Shown here piece after piece: positions 51,241 through 60,254 of a stretch of DNA of 64,000 bases. The translations under genes and the position numbers were made by a program. The notes beneath the pieces were generated by a model. The model was not told the origin of the DNA, searched no databases, and worked only from the letters and a program-made list of their open reading frames with translations. Where the stretch lies: positions 62,001 through 126,000 of the forward strand of contig JACJZB010000006.1 of NCBI GenBank assembly GCA_020635815.1. Reading direction: 5' to 3'. Source of the DNA: Flavobacteriales bacterium (GTDB lineage: Bacteria; Bacteroidota; Bacteroidia; Flavobacteriales_E; Vicingaceae). Position 1 is the first letter of the stretch, and each line of letters opens with the position of its first letter.

Positions 51241-51298
51241 TTGAGTTCAAGGTTTAAGGTTCAAAGTTTTAGGTTTCGAGTTAACTTGAAACCTAAAA
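51241..51298. repeat. Heptamer-periodic spacer
   Basis: GAGTTCAAGGTTTAAGGTTC, then AAAGTTTTAGGTTTCGAGTT and AACTTGAAACC fills the whole spacer between the epimerase start and the rfbB stop. It has the same 7-bp period as the tract at 50147. Confidence 0.7.
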
Positions 51299-51306
51299 CT
51301 ATTTAC

Positions 51307-52392
51307 TTATCTATTTTCGTATTGCTTTTCATAATATTTTTGGTAATCTCCTGATGTTACATTGTTTAACCAATCTTCATTTGCCAAATACCAATCAATT
51401 GTATTTTCTAATCCTTCTTCAAATTGCAATGAAGGAACCCAACCTAATTCATTTTTAAGTTTAGTTGCATCAATAGCGTAACGCATATCGTGTCCAGCCC
51501 TGTCTGTAACATAAGTAATTAGTTTTTCTGAAGTTCCTTCTGCTCTTTCTAATTTCCTATCCATTACCTTACAAAGCACCTTTATTAAATCGATGTTTGT
51601 CCATTCGTTGTGCCCACCAATATTATAGGTTTCGCCAAGTTTTGCTTTATGAAAAATAACATCAATAGCTCTAGCATGATCTTCTACCCATAGCCAATCT
51701 CTAATGTTTTCTCCTTTACCATAAACAGGTAATGGTTTATTATTTTTAATATTATGAATAAATAGTGGGATTAACTTTTCTGGGAATTGATGTGAGCCAT
51801 AATTATTTGAACAATTAGATATAACAACAGGCAACCCATAAGTATGATAATAAGCTCTAACCAAATGATCAGAACTTGCTTTTGATGATGAATAAGGGCT
51901 TCTTGGGTCGTATGAAGTTGTTTCTAAAAACATTCCTGTTTCTCCTAAAGAACCATAAACTTCGTCCGTAGAAACATGATAAAAAAGTTTTCCTTCAAAA
52001 TTGTCTTTCCAGTTAAATTTTGCTGCATTCAACAAATTTGCAGTTCCTACAACGTTCGTCATTATAAAATCCATCGGGCTTTCAATTGAACGATCAACGT
52101 GAGATTCTGCTGCTAAATGAATCACTGCATCAAATTGGTATTCAGCAAACAAGCTGTTTATGAAATCAGTATCAACAATATCTCCCTTTACAAATTCGTA
52201 ATTTACTGCATTTTCAACTTCTGTAAGATTTTCCAAATTACCTGCATAGGTTAACTTATCTAAGTTAACTATCTTGTAATCAGGATATTTATTCACTAAT
52301 AATTTTACTAAATGAGAGCCGATAAAACCAGCACCTCCTGTTATTAATACCGTTTTAGATTTGAGATTTGAGATTTGAGATTTTGTATTCAT
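51307..52392 (-). CDS. rfbB: dTDP-glucose 4,6-dehydratase
   Basis: A 361-residue SDR dehydratase. TGGAGFIGSHLVKLL, the AAESHVDRSIESPMDFI block, HVSTDEVYGSLGE, YSSSKASSDHLVRAYYHTYG and NYGSHQFPEKLIP are diagnostic of RmlB/RfbB. It converts dTDP-glucose to dTDP-4-keto-6-deoxyglucose. The first dozen residues (MNTKSQISNLKSK) are an extension over the usual start and are encoded by the tandem heptamer AAATCTC (52357-52384). RfbA, C and D are not in the window. Confidence 0.93.
   Translation of the reverse strand: MNTKSQISNLKSKTVLITGGAGFIGSHLVKLLVNKYPDYKIVNLDKLTYAGNLENLTEVENAVNYEFVKGDIVDTDFINSLFAEYQFDAVIHLAAESHVDRSIESPMDFIMTNVVGTANLLNAAKFNWKDNFEGKLFYHVSTDEVYGSLGETGMFLETTSYDPRSPYSSSKASSDHLVRAYYHTYGLPVVISNCSNNYGSHQFPEKLIPLFIHNIKNNKPLPVYGKGENIRDWLWVEDHARAIDVIFHKAKLGETYNIGGHNEWTNIDLIKVLCKVMDRKLERAEGTSEKLITYVTDRAGHDMRYAIDATKLKNELGWVPSLQFEEGLENTIDWYLANEDWLNNVTSGDYQKYYEKQYENR
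52357..52384 (-). repeat. Tandem heptamer AAATCTC inside the rfbB coding start
   Basis: Three perfect copies and one variant of a 7-bp unit lie between the ATG and the first conserved residue of RfbB. Because 7 is not a multiple of 3, gain or loss of one unit would shift the frame. This is a possible phase-variation tract, untested. Confidence 0.7.
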
Positions 52393-52396
52393 CTAT

Positions 52397-52462
52397 TTTT
52401 TAAATATTTAAGGTTTAAGGTTTAAGGTCAAATATCAACATCAAACTTCAAACATGAAACTT
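52397..52462. repeat. Heptamer-periodic spacer upstream of rfbB
   Basis: TATTTAAGGTTTAAGGTTTA, then AGGTCAAATATCAACATCAA and ACTTCAAACATGAAAC fill the spacer between rfbB and the nucleotide-sugar dehydrogenase gene. Confidence 0.65.
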
Positions 52463-52471
52463 GTAACTATA

Positions 52472-53767
52472 CTAAAGACTCCAATAGGTTAATTCTGTAA
52501 TTCTTCCTTTATATATTCCTTTTAAATCTACTAAAACAGCCTTTTCTGTAGTTATCGATTTAAAATATTGTTCATCTAAATTGGTATAATCTTTATGGTT
52601 TACAGCAACAACTACTGCGTCATAATTAGCAGATATGCTATCAATTAATCCATATCCATATTCTTTTTTCAAATGCTTTGAATCTGCATGAGGATCAATT
52701 ACATCTACTTTTGCTCCAAAAGAAATAAACTCATTGACCACATCCGCAACTTTAGAATTACGAATATCACTAACATCTTCTTTAAATGTTGCTCCCATTA
52801 CTAACACTCTTGCTTCTGCAATATTTTTACCCGAAGCAATAATTTTTTTAACCGTTTGTTTCGCTACATATCCTCCCATGCTATCATTTACAAAACGACC
52901 AGCATTGATTATTTGAGCATGATATCCTAATTCTTTTGCTTTAAATGTTAAGTAATAAGGGTCAACACCTATACAGTGTCCTCCAACTAATCCGGGAAAG
53001 AACTTTAAAAAATTCCATTTTGTACCTGCTGCTTCCAACACATCATAAGTGTTAATACCCATTTTATTGAAAATAATAGAAAGCTCATTTACCAATGCTA
53101 TATTTAAATCGCGTTGTGTGTTCTCAATTATCTTTGCTGCTTCAGCAACTCTAATTGTTGTTGCTCGATGTACCCCTGCTTTAACAACAGTTTCATAAAT
53201 TTTTGCTATCTCTTCTAACGATTCTTCACAACAACCAGAAACTACCTTTACCACATTGGTTAAAGTATGTTTTGTATCTCCTGGGTTTATACGTTCTGGT
53301 GAATAACCTACTTTAAAGTCATTTTTAAATTTCAACCCTGAAACTTCTTCTAATACTGGAATACAATCTTCTTCTGTACAACCAGGATAAACTGTTGATT
53401 CAAAAACAACATAATCTCCTTTTTTTAATACTTTACCTACAGTTTTAGATGCACCAATTAATGGTGTTAAATCTGGTAAATTGTGGTTATCAATAGGCGT
53501 TGGTACTGCTACCACAAAAAAAGTAACTTCTTTTAAATCGTCTAAATCAGCAGTAAAATGTATGTCACAACCTTCAAATGCTGATGCGTCTAACTCTTCA
53601 CTGGGGTCTTGATTGTTACGCATCATATTAACACGTTCTTCATTAATATCAAACCCAACTACCTGCATGTTTTTTGCAAACTCAAGTGCTATTGGTAACC
53701 CAACATAACCTAATCCAATTACGCCTATTTTTGTTTCTTTATTTTTTAATCTTTGATAAATGCTCAT
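52472..53767 (-). CDS. UDP-N-acetylglucosamine 6-dehydrogenase (WbpA/TviB type)
   Basis: A 431-residue nucleotide-sugar dehydrogenase: IGVIGLGYVGLPIALEFAKN, TPIDNHNLPDL, ESTVYPGCTEE, and the catalytic Cys region FFPGLVGGHCIGVDPYYLTF. The GGHCIGVDPYYL motif marks the UDP-HexNAc (WbpA/TviB/WecC) branch rather than UDP-glucose dehydrogenases. It oxidises UDP-GlcNAc to the uronate, the first step of the pathway that continues with the oxidoreductase, aminotransferase and acetyltransferase encoded nearby. Confidence 0.92.
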   Translation of the reverse strand: MSIYQRLKNKETKIGVIGLGYVGLPIALEFAKNMQVVGFDINEERVNMMRNNQDPSEELDASAFEGCDIHFTADLDDLKEVTFFVVAVPTPIDNHNLPDLTPLIGASKTVGKVLKKGDYVVFESTVYPGCTEEDCIPVLEEVSGLKFKNDFKVGYSPERINPGDTKHTLTNVVKVVSGCCEESLEEIAKIYETVVKAGVHRATTIRVAEAAKIIENTQRDLNIALVNELSIIFNKMGINTYDVLEAAGTKWNFLKFFPGLVGGHCIGVDPYYLTFKAKELGYHAQIINAGRFVNDSMGGYVAKQTVKKIIASGKNIAEARVLVMGATFKEDVSDIRNSKVADVVNEFISFGAKVDVIDPHADSKHLKKEYGYGLIDSISANYDAVVVAVNHKDYTNLDEQYFKSITTEKAVLVDLKGIYKGRITELTYWSL

Positions 53768-53768
53768 C

Positions 53769-54806
53769 TTATTTTTTTAAAACTGAACTATCTCTTAATT
53801 TATATATTCTTTCTATAATCTCTACAACTTTCAAACCTTCTAAAGCATTTGTTGTTGCAGTTGTTCTGCCTTTTAATGTATCTATTACGTTTTCAATAAC
53901 ATAATGATGGTTTGCTGCCGAACCTTTATATGGTCCATAATCATTAGGAGGATTTGCTGCTGGCAACTCCGGCATTTCATAACCTTCAATATTACAAACT
54001 TCAACCTCATTCATATACTGACCACCTATCTTTACACTTCCTTTTTCTCCAATAATAGTTATGCTACTTTCTAAGTTTTGAGAAGCTACAGCAGTTGAAT
54101 AATTTAAAGCCCCCATTCCTCCATCTACAAAATCGAAAGAAACAAAACCTGAATCTTCAAAATCGGTTGAATCTTGATGGGTAAAATCTTTAAACTTTCC
54201 TTGAATGTTGGTTATATCTCCAAACAACCAATACATAATGTCTATAAAGTGAGAAAATTGTGTAAATAAAGTTCCTCCATCTAAGTCTTGTGTTCCTTTC
54301 CAACCACCTTTTTTATAGTAACGATCATCTCTATTCCAATAGCAATTTAATTGAACCATAAAAATGTTACCTAATATTTTTCTTTCAATCAATTCTTTAA
54401 TCCAAACCGAAGGAGGAGAATAACGATTTTGCATTACTGCAAAAACATATTTATGATTTCTAAGTGCTTTATATATTACTTCTTCACATTTCGCTTTTGA
54501 AAGACCTATAGGTTTTTCAACAACAACATGACATCCCTTATCTAATACTAAAGATGCTTGGCTAGAATGCAATCCATTTGGAGTACAAATATTTACTACA
54601 TCAATAGCTAATCCAGCATTTAACAATTCCTCAATACTACTGTAAAAAGGAACATTATATTTTTCTATCCCTAAACTTTCTTGTGGAGCATTATCCGATA
54701 AAGCAACCAATTCGGCTTCAGGATTGCCCATTATCATTTCTGCATGTCGTTTACCAATATGGCCACAACCTATAACTGCAAATTTTATTTTTTTTGATTC
54801 AGCCAT
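53769..54806 (-). CDS. Gfo/Idh/MocA oxidoreductase (WbpB/WlbA type)
   Basis: A 345-residue protein: FAVIGCGHIGKRHAEMIM (NAD-binding), VVEKPIGLSKAKCEE, GTLFTQFSHFIDIMYWLFG (catalytic His) and the HHYVIENVIDTLKG C-terminus. Position between the 6-dehydrogenase and the acetyltransferase gene indicates oxidation at C3 of UDP-GlcNAc uronate. The start overlaps the acyltransferase stop by 1 bp. Confidence 0.9.
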   Translation of the reverse strand: MAESKKIKFAVIGCGHIGKRHAEMIMGNPEAELVALSDNAPQESLGIEKYNVPFYSSIEELLNAGLAIDVVNICTPNGLHSSQASLVLDKGCHVVVEKPIGLSKAKCEEVIYKALRNHKYVFAVMQNRYSPPSVWIKELIERKILGNIFMVQLNCYWNRDDRYYKKGGWKGTQDLDGGTLFTQFSHFIDIMYWLFGDITNIQGKFKDFTHQDSTDFEDSGFVSFDFVDGGMGALNYSTAVASQNLESSITIIGEKGSVKIGGQYMNEVEVCNIEGYEMPELPAANPPNDYGPYKGSAANHHYVIENVIDTLKGRTTATTNALEGLKVVEIIERIYKLRDSSVLKK

Positions 54807-55828
54807 TAATTACCGATTTTACTTACCGAATTATTTTCTAACTTATATTTTTCTTTACTTTCTTCACAAAGTGCTTCGCCTGATTCATCAAACTCTAAAC
54901 GATGTCCATATTCACTTATCCAACCAATTTGCTTCGCTGGATTGCCAACCAATAAAGCATAAGGCGGAACTTCTTTTGTAACAACTGCACCTGCACCAAT
55001 AAAAGCATATTCTCCAATATTATTCCCACAAACTATTGTTGCATTTGCTCCAATAGAAACTCCTTTTCTAACTATTGTTTTAGCATACTCTCCTCTCCTA
55101 TTTATTGCACTTCTTGGATTAATTACATTGGTAAAAACCATAGAAGGACCAAGAAAAACATCGTCTTCACAAATTACACCTGTGTAAATTGAAACGTTGT
55201 TTTGAACTTTTACATTATTTCCTAAAATAACTTCTGGAGATACGACTACATTTTGACCTATATTACAGTTTTTACCTATTTTACAATTGGGCATGACATG
55301 AGAAAAATGCCATATTTTAGTTCCTTCACCTATTTGGCATCCTTCATCTATAACTGCTGTTTTATGATTAAAAAAGAGTTTTGGATTTAAAGTTTCGGAT
55401 TTCAAGTTTCGAGTTTCAGGTTGATATTCTGTTTGTTCTTCTTTAAATTTATTTTCTTTATAATCTGACTTTTGTAAATAACTGATGAATGCACCTATTT
55501 TTTTTGAAATAAGTACTGATTTTTCTTTTAAATTCGTCAACTTATCCTCATCAATATAACTTCTTGAATGAACTTTATAAAGTTGCGATCTTACCTCTCC
55601 ACAAGAAGCTTTTGCAATGGTTAAAAAATGAATAAACTCTTTATTTCCTCCTCTTTCAAAACCTTCTGCAATATTGTCGCTTATTGATATACTTGACCTA
55701 TCAATCTGATTTCTTAATGAATAATCTGTTTCTAATTCCGTTTTTTTTATAACAGCATAAATATCGTTAGAAAGCTGAAAAGCTAACTGCCAAATTTCTA
55801 AATCTTCAAACTGTTTTACTGTTGCCAT
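54806..55828 (-). CDS. Fusion: four-helix-bundle protein + WbpD-like acetyltransferase
   Basis: A 340-residue product of two parts. Residues 1-118 are a complete four-helix bundle (23S-rRNA-intervening-sequence type): FEDLEIWQLAFQLSNDIYAV, YSLRNQIDRSSISISDNIAE, FERGGNKEFIHFLTIAKASC. Residues 152-340 are a left-handed beta-helix acetyltransferase: AVIDEGCQIGEGTKIWHFSH, IGKNCNIGQNVVVSPEV and GEYAFIGAGAVVTKEVPPYA. The linker (about 131-151, with PETRNLKSETLNPK) is translated from 7-bp-periodic repeat DNA (55378-55435), the same kind found between genes of this cluster. The enzyme has no start codon of its own near its first conserved residue, so the fusion is probably real. Unfused WbpD is about 190 residues. 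Confidence 0.85.
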   Translation of the reverse strand: MATVKQFEDLEIWQLAFQLSNDIYAVIKKTELETDYSLRNQIDRSSISISDNIAEGFERGGNKEFIHFLTIAKASCGEVRSQLYKVHSRSYIDEDKLTNLKEKSVLISKKIGAFISYLQKSDYKENKFKEEQTEYQPETRNLKSETLNPKLFFNHKTAVIDEGCQIGEGTKIWHFSHVMPNCKIGKNCNIGQNVVVSPEVILGNNVKVQNNVSIYTGVICEDDVFLGPSMVFTNVINPRSAINRRGEYAKTIVRKGVSIGANATIVCGNNIGEYAFIGAGAVVTKEVPPYALLVGNPAKQIGWISEYGHRLEFDESGEALCEESKEKYKLENNSVSKIGN

Positions 55829-55829
55829 A

Positions 55830-55904
55830 GGGTTTCGTTTCGGGCTTAATGTTTCGGGTTTAATGTTTCGAGTTAACTTTGAACTTTAAACATTGAACCT
55901 TCAA
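55830..55904. repeat. Heptamer-periodic spacer upstream of the fusion gene
   Basis: GGGTTTCGTTTCGGGCTTAA, then TGTTTCGGGTTTAATGTTTC and GAGTTAACTTTGAACTTTAA fill the spacer; unit consensus is roughly GTTTNRR with a 7-bp period. Confidence 0.7.
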
Positions 55905-56888
55905 CTACTTTACATATTCATCAAAATTTTTATGTTCAACTTTATTTAATTGCTCAGGAGAAAGACTTTTGAAATAATCGTAAGTAATTTTTAAACCTTC
56001 GGCTCTATTTACTTTTGGCTCCCAGCCTAAAATACTACGTGCTTTATCAATATTAGGTTGACGTTGCATCGGGTCATTTACTGGTAAATCTTTATAAATA
56101 ATTTTTTGATCAGTTCCTGTCAATTTAATAATCTCTTTACAAAAATCTAAAATTGTAATTTCATCTGGATTACCAATGTTTACAGGTAAAGCATAATCAC
56201 TTAAAAGTAAACGATAAATACCTTCAATCAAGTCATCTACATAACAAAACGAACGTGTTTGATCTCCTTTACCAAAAACCGTTAAATCTTCGCCTCTCAA
56301 TGCCTGACCAATAAATGCTGGTAAAACTCTACCATCATTTAATCGCATTCGAGGACCATAAGTATTAAATATTCTTACTATTCTAGTTTCAACTCCATGA
56401 TAGGTATGATAAGCCATCGTTATCGCTTCTTGAAAACGTTTAGCTTCATCATAAACTCCTCTTGGTCCGATTGGATTTACATTTCCATAATATTCTTCAG
56501 TTTGAGGATGAACAAGAGGATCTCCATAAACTTCAGATGTAGATGCAATTAACATTCTAGCATTTTTAGCTTTCGCTAAACCTAGCAAGTTATGTGTTCC
56601 TAATGAACCTACTTTTAAGGTTTGTATTGGTATTTTTAAATAGTCAATTGGACTTGCAGGCGATGCAAAATGTAAGATATAATCTAAATCTCCTTCAATA
56701 GTAACATGTTCAGAAACATCGTGATTAATAAACTCAAAATTTTCATTTCCGTTTAGATGCTCAATATTTTTTAAATCTCCAGTTATTAAGTTATCCATTG
56801 CGATAACGTAATACCCTTCTTTTATAAATCTGTCACACAAATGAGACCCTAAAAATCCTGCAGCACCTGTTATTAATACTCTTTTCAT
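55905..56888 (-). CDS. UDP-glucuronate decarboxylase (UDP-xylose synthase)
   Basis: A 327-residue extended SDR: RVLITGAAGFLGSHLCDRFI, LHFASPASPIDYLKIPIQTL, ASTSEVYGDPLVHPQTEEYY, GVYDEAKRFQEAITMAYH and RIFNTYGPRMRLNDGRVLP. These blocks are diagnostic of UXS. It converts UDP-glucuronate to UDP-xylose and is directly preceded (2 bp) by UDP-glucose dehydrogenase, its substrate source. Confidence 0.93.
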   Translation of the reverse strand: MKRVLITGAAGFLGSHLCDRFIKEGYYVIAMDNLITGDLKNIEHLNGNENFEFINHDVSEHVTIEGDLDYILHFASPASPIDYLKIPIQTLKVGSLGTHNLLGLAKAKNARMLIASTSEVYGDPLVHPQTEEYYGNVNPIGPRGVYDEAKRFQEAITMAYHTYHGVETRIVRIFNTYGPRMRLNDGRVLPAFIGQALRGEDLTVFGKGDQTRSFCYVDDLIEGIYRLLLSDYALPVNIGNPDEITILDFCKEIIKLTGTDQKIIYKDLPVNDPMQRQPNIDKARSILGWEPKVNRAEGLKITYDYFKSLSPEQLNKVEHKNFDEYVK

Positions 56889-56890
56889 AA

Positions 56891-58207
56891 TTATCCTCTC
56901 ACTAATATTCGTCCAATACTGTTGTAATAAAACCCAAGTTCTTTCATTTCTTGAGTATCATATAAATTTCGTCCATCAAAAATTACTTTTTGATTCATCT
57001 TTTCAGCCATCACATCAAAATCTGGATTTCTAAAGACTTGCCATTCTGTTGCTATTACTAGTGCATCAGCATTAATTAAAGCAGCATCTCTATCTTCAAC
57101 AAAAGTTATCTTATCTCCATATTTTGCTTTAACATTTTCCATTGCTTCTGGGTCAAAAGCTGTAATGTTAGCTCCTTCAGCCAATAACTCATTTATGATG
57201 TACAATGCTGGAGCTTCACGAATATCATCTGTATCGGGTTTAAAGGCTAAGCCCCAAAGTGCTATGTTTTTACCTTTTAAATCTCCTTTAAAAAATTCTT
57301 TTATCTTAGGAACAATAATCGTTTTTTGTTTTTCATTTACATCCATTACTGAATCTAAAATCTGAAAATTATATCCAAATTCTTTACCCGATTTCGCTAA
57401 AGCTTGAACATCTTTTGGGAAACAGCTTCCTCCATAACCAATACCTGGAAACAAGAAACGTTTACCAATTCTAGAATCAGAACCAATTCCAATTCTTACC
57501 ATATCTACATCAGCACCAACTTTTTCACAAAAGTTAGCAATCTCGTTCATAAAAGTAATCTTAGTTGCCAAGAATGAATTTGCTGCATATTTAGTTAACT
57601 CAGCCGATTTTTCATCCATGAAAATAATAGGATTTCCTTGGCGAACATAAGGTCTATACAAATCACCCATTACTTTTTTGGCTCTTTCAGAACTTGTTCC
57701 AATTACAACTCTATCTGGCTTCAAAAAATCATCTACCGCATAACCTTCCCTTAAAAATTCTGGATTTGAAACTACGTCAAATAAATCAGTTGATAAATTT
57801 GCTGATAGTGCTGCAGTAACTTTGTCTGCTGTACCAACAGGTACCGTACTTTTATCTACAATTACTTTATAGTCAGTAATAATTTTACCCAAATCATTTG
57901 CAACACCTAAAATATAACTCAAGTCAGCCGACCCATCCTCATCCGGAGGAGTTGGTAAAGCCAAAAAGATAATTTTAGCATCTTTTACTGCTTCCTCTAA
58001 ATTTGTAGTAAATTCTAATCTTCCTTGTTTTATATTTCGCTCAAATAAAACATCTAAATGTGGTTCATAAATTGGCACCACACCATTTTTCATTTTATTT
58101 ACTTTGTTTTCATCGATGTCAACACAAACTACATGGTTTCCTGTTTCAGCAAAACATGTACCTGTTACTAACCCTACATAGCCTGTTCCTACAACTGCAA
58201 TCTTCAT
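56891..58207 (-). CDS. ugd: UDP-glucose 6-dehydrogenase
   Basis: A 438-residue enzyme: KIAVVGTGYVGLVTGTCFAE, IFLALPTPPDEDGSADLSYI, DKSTVPVGTADKV, SNPEFLREGYAVDDFLKPDR, the Lys/Asn block KYAANSFLATKITFMNEIAN, and catalytic Cys in FPGIGYGGSCFPKDV. It oxidises UDP-glucose to UDP-glucuronate in two NAD-dependent steps. Together with the next gene it forms a UDP-xylose branch. Confidence 0.95.
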   Translation of the reverse strand: MKIAVVGTGYVGLVTGTCFAETGNHVVCVDIDENKVNKMKNGVVPIYEPHLDVLFERNIKQGRLEFTTNLEEAVKDAKIIFLALPTPPDEDGSADLSYILGVANDLGKIITDYKVIVDKSTVPVGTADKVTAALSANLSTDLFDVVSNPEFLREGYAVDDFLKPDRVVIGTSSERAKKVMGDLYRPYVRQGNPIIFMDEKSAELTKYAANSFLATKITFMNEIANFCEKVGADVDMVRIGIGSDSRIGKRFLFPGIGYGGSCFPKDVQALAKSGKEFGYNFQILDSVMDVNEKQKTIIVPKIKEFFKGDLKGKNIALWGLAFKPDTDDIREAPALYIINELLAEGANITAFDPEAMENVKAKYGDKITFVEDRDAALINADALVIATEWQVFRNPDFDVMAEKMNQKVIFDGRNLYDTQEMKELGFYYNSIGRILVRG

Positions 58208-58216
58208 AATGTTGTA

Positions 58217-59350
58217 TTACTTTTTATTAATAAATTCTTTAACTGAATCAGTTATATATTTTAATTGTTCTTCGGTTAACTCAGTATGCATTGGCAACGA
58301 AAAAACTGAATCACACAATGCATTTGTAACTTCAAAATCTTCATGTTTCATTACAGGAGTTTTATATGCTTCTTGCGTGTGCAAAGGCACTGGATAATAA
58401 ATCATACAAGGCACACCTTTGTCTCCTAAATATTTTTGCAGCTCAAAATGGTCAATTCCAATGCCTACAAGTGTATATTGATGAAATACATGTGTAGATT
58501 TTGGATTTCTTACTGGTGTTTTTATTTCATTGATAGCTGCAAAAGCATTGTCATAAAATGTTGCTGCTTTATTTCTTGCTGCACTATAATTATCTAATTC
58601 TCTTAATTTTATTCTAAGTATAGCTGCTTGTATCGAATCTAATCGAGAATTAACCCCTAACCTTGGATAGTAGTAACGTTCACCCATCCCGTGATTAACA
58701 ATTGAACGACACAATTCAGCCAATTTATCATCATTTGTAAATAAAGCTCCACCATCACCATAACAACCTAAATTTTTAGATGGAAAAAATGAAGTTGTTC
58801 CAATATTTCCAATCGTTCCAGCTTTTTTAGTTTCTCCATTTTCAAAGGTATATTCAGCACCTATTGCTTGAGCATTATCTTCTACAACAAAAATATTATG
58901 CTGATTTGCTATTTCCATAATAGCCTCCATATTGGCACATTGCCCAAATAAATGAACAGGTACAATTGCTTTTGTTTTTGGAGTTATTGCTTTTTTCAAT
59001 TTTTCAATGTCCACACAAAAAGTATCTGGATCTACATCAATTAAAACTGGTGTTAACTGTAATAAACCTATTACTTCAACTGTTGCAGCAAATGTAAAAT
59101 CAGAAGTGATAACCTCATCTCCAGGTTTTAAATCTAATGCCATTAATGCAATTTGTAACGCGTCTGTTCCGTTAGCACATGGAATAACGTGCTTTACATC
59201 TAAATAATTTTCTAATTCTTCTTGAAACGCTCTAACTTCTGGACCATTAATAAATGCTGATGATTCTACTACATTTATTATTGCTTTATCAACCTCACTT
59301 TTAATTTTTTGATATTGACCCTTCAAGTCAACCATTTGAATATCTTTCAT
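58217..59350 (-). CDS. DegT/DnrJ/EryC1 sugar aminotransferase (WbpE type)
   Basis: A 377-residue PLP enzyme: CANGTDALQIALMALDLKPG, DEVITSDFTFAATVEVI, VPVHLFGQCANM, EDNAQAIGAEY (PLP-contacting Asp), TTSFFPSKNLGCYGDGGALF (Schiff-base Lys) and RLDSIQAAILRIKLREL. WbpE-type enzymes aminate the 3-keto-uronate made by the WbpA/WbpB pair, and the acetyltransferase then N-acetylates it. It is probably the first gene of the minus-strand cluster. Confidence 0.92.
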   Translation of the reverse strand: MKDIQMVDLKGQYQKIKSEVDKAIINVVESSAFINGPEVRAFQEELENYLDVKHVIPCANGTDALQIALMALDLKPGDEVITSDFTFAATVEVIGLLQLTPVLIDVDPDTFCVDIEKLKKAITPKTKAIVPVHLFGQCANMEAIMEIANQHNIFVVEDNAQAIGAEYTFENGETKKAGTIGNIGTTSFFPSKNLGCYGDGGALFTNDDKLAELCRSIVNHGMGERYYYPRLGVNSRLDSIQAAILRIKLRELDNYSAARNKAATFYDNAFAAINEIKTPVRNPKSTHVFHQYTLVGIGIDHFELQKYLGDKGVPCMIYYPVPLHTQEAYKTPVMKHEDFEVTNALCDSVFSLPMHTELTEEQLKYITDSVKEFINKK

Positions 59351-59488
59351 ACAATTTGTTAAATACTTAGCAAAAGGATGCTAAATTAACTAAAAAGATA
59401 GTTAAAAATGTTAATTTTTGAGCATAAATACCCCAAACTCAATAAGAGCAATTAATATTTCGTTATTTTGTATTTTATAGTTAATCTA

Positions 59489-60247
59489 ATGAAGCTTTTT
59501 TTTCTGATTTTCGGGCTACTATTCAACCTCATTGCTTTCGGGCAATTTGGTCAATCTGCCGCACCTAAGGATTCTGCTTTTACAATACCTATGATAGTTG
59601 CTTCTTATGCACATCAATGGTCGGGGGGCGATTTAGCCAACCGTTTTGGACACAACAATAATGTTGGTGGAAGTTTCTTAATTAAAAATAAAAGACACTG
59701 GGTTTATGGTTTAAAAGGAAATTTTATATGGGGAAATAAAGTAAAAGAAAATACTATTTTAGGTGATTTACTTACAGAAGACAGTTATATTATTGACAAT
59801 GAAGGACGATTAACTTCTGTATATTTAGAAGAAAGAGGTGCCTCATTCTTTTTAGTAGGAGGAAAAATATTTAACGTACTAACTAATAATAGTAACTCTG
59901 GCATTATGATTTATGGAGGTGTTGGTACTTTACATCATAAAATTAGAATTACTTATAAAGATGAAGTAAATATCTTATCAGAAGAAAACAAAAAAGGCTA
60001 TGACCGTTTATCGTTTGGTTATGCCATAAATGGATTTATTGGCTATATGCACTTAAGTAAAAATAGGTTTCTTAACTTTTTTGGAGGATTTGATTACACC
60101 CAAGGCTGGACAAAAAGCTTGCGTAAGTTTAATTACGATACACAGCAAGAAGACACCCAAATATCAAACAATATTCTTTACGGATTTCGCTTAGGGTGGA
60201 TTATTAGATTAAATAAAAGAACTCACCAAGAATATTATTATGATTAA
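59489..60247 (+). CDS. Outer-membrane protein of unknown function (252 aa)
   Basis: ATG 59489 (MKLFFLIFGLLFNLIAFGQF) is preferred over TTG 59468 because a signal peptide begins there. The mature protein has barrel-like strands (MIVASYAHQWSGGDLANRFG, NVGGSFLIKNKRHWVYGLKG, GIMIYGGVGTLHHKIRITY, NILYGFRLGWIIRLNKR). It lies 7 bp before the Kdo transferase gene, which suggests a role in envelope or LPS biogenesis, though no motif proves it. Confidence 0.7.
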   Translation: MKLFFLIFGLLFNLIAFGQFGQSAAPKDSAFTIPMIVASYAHQWSGGDLANRFGHNNNVGGSFLIKNKRHWVYGLKGNFIWGNKVKENTILGDLLTEDSYIIDNEGRLTSVYLEERGASFFLVGGKIFNVLTNNSNSGIMIYGGVGTLHHKIRITYKDEVNILSEENKKGYDRLSFGYAINGFIGYMHLSKNRFLNFFGGFDYTQGWTKSLRKFNYDTQQEDTQISNNILYGFRLGWIIRLNKRTHQEYYYD

Positions 60248-60254
60248 AAGCTGA

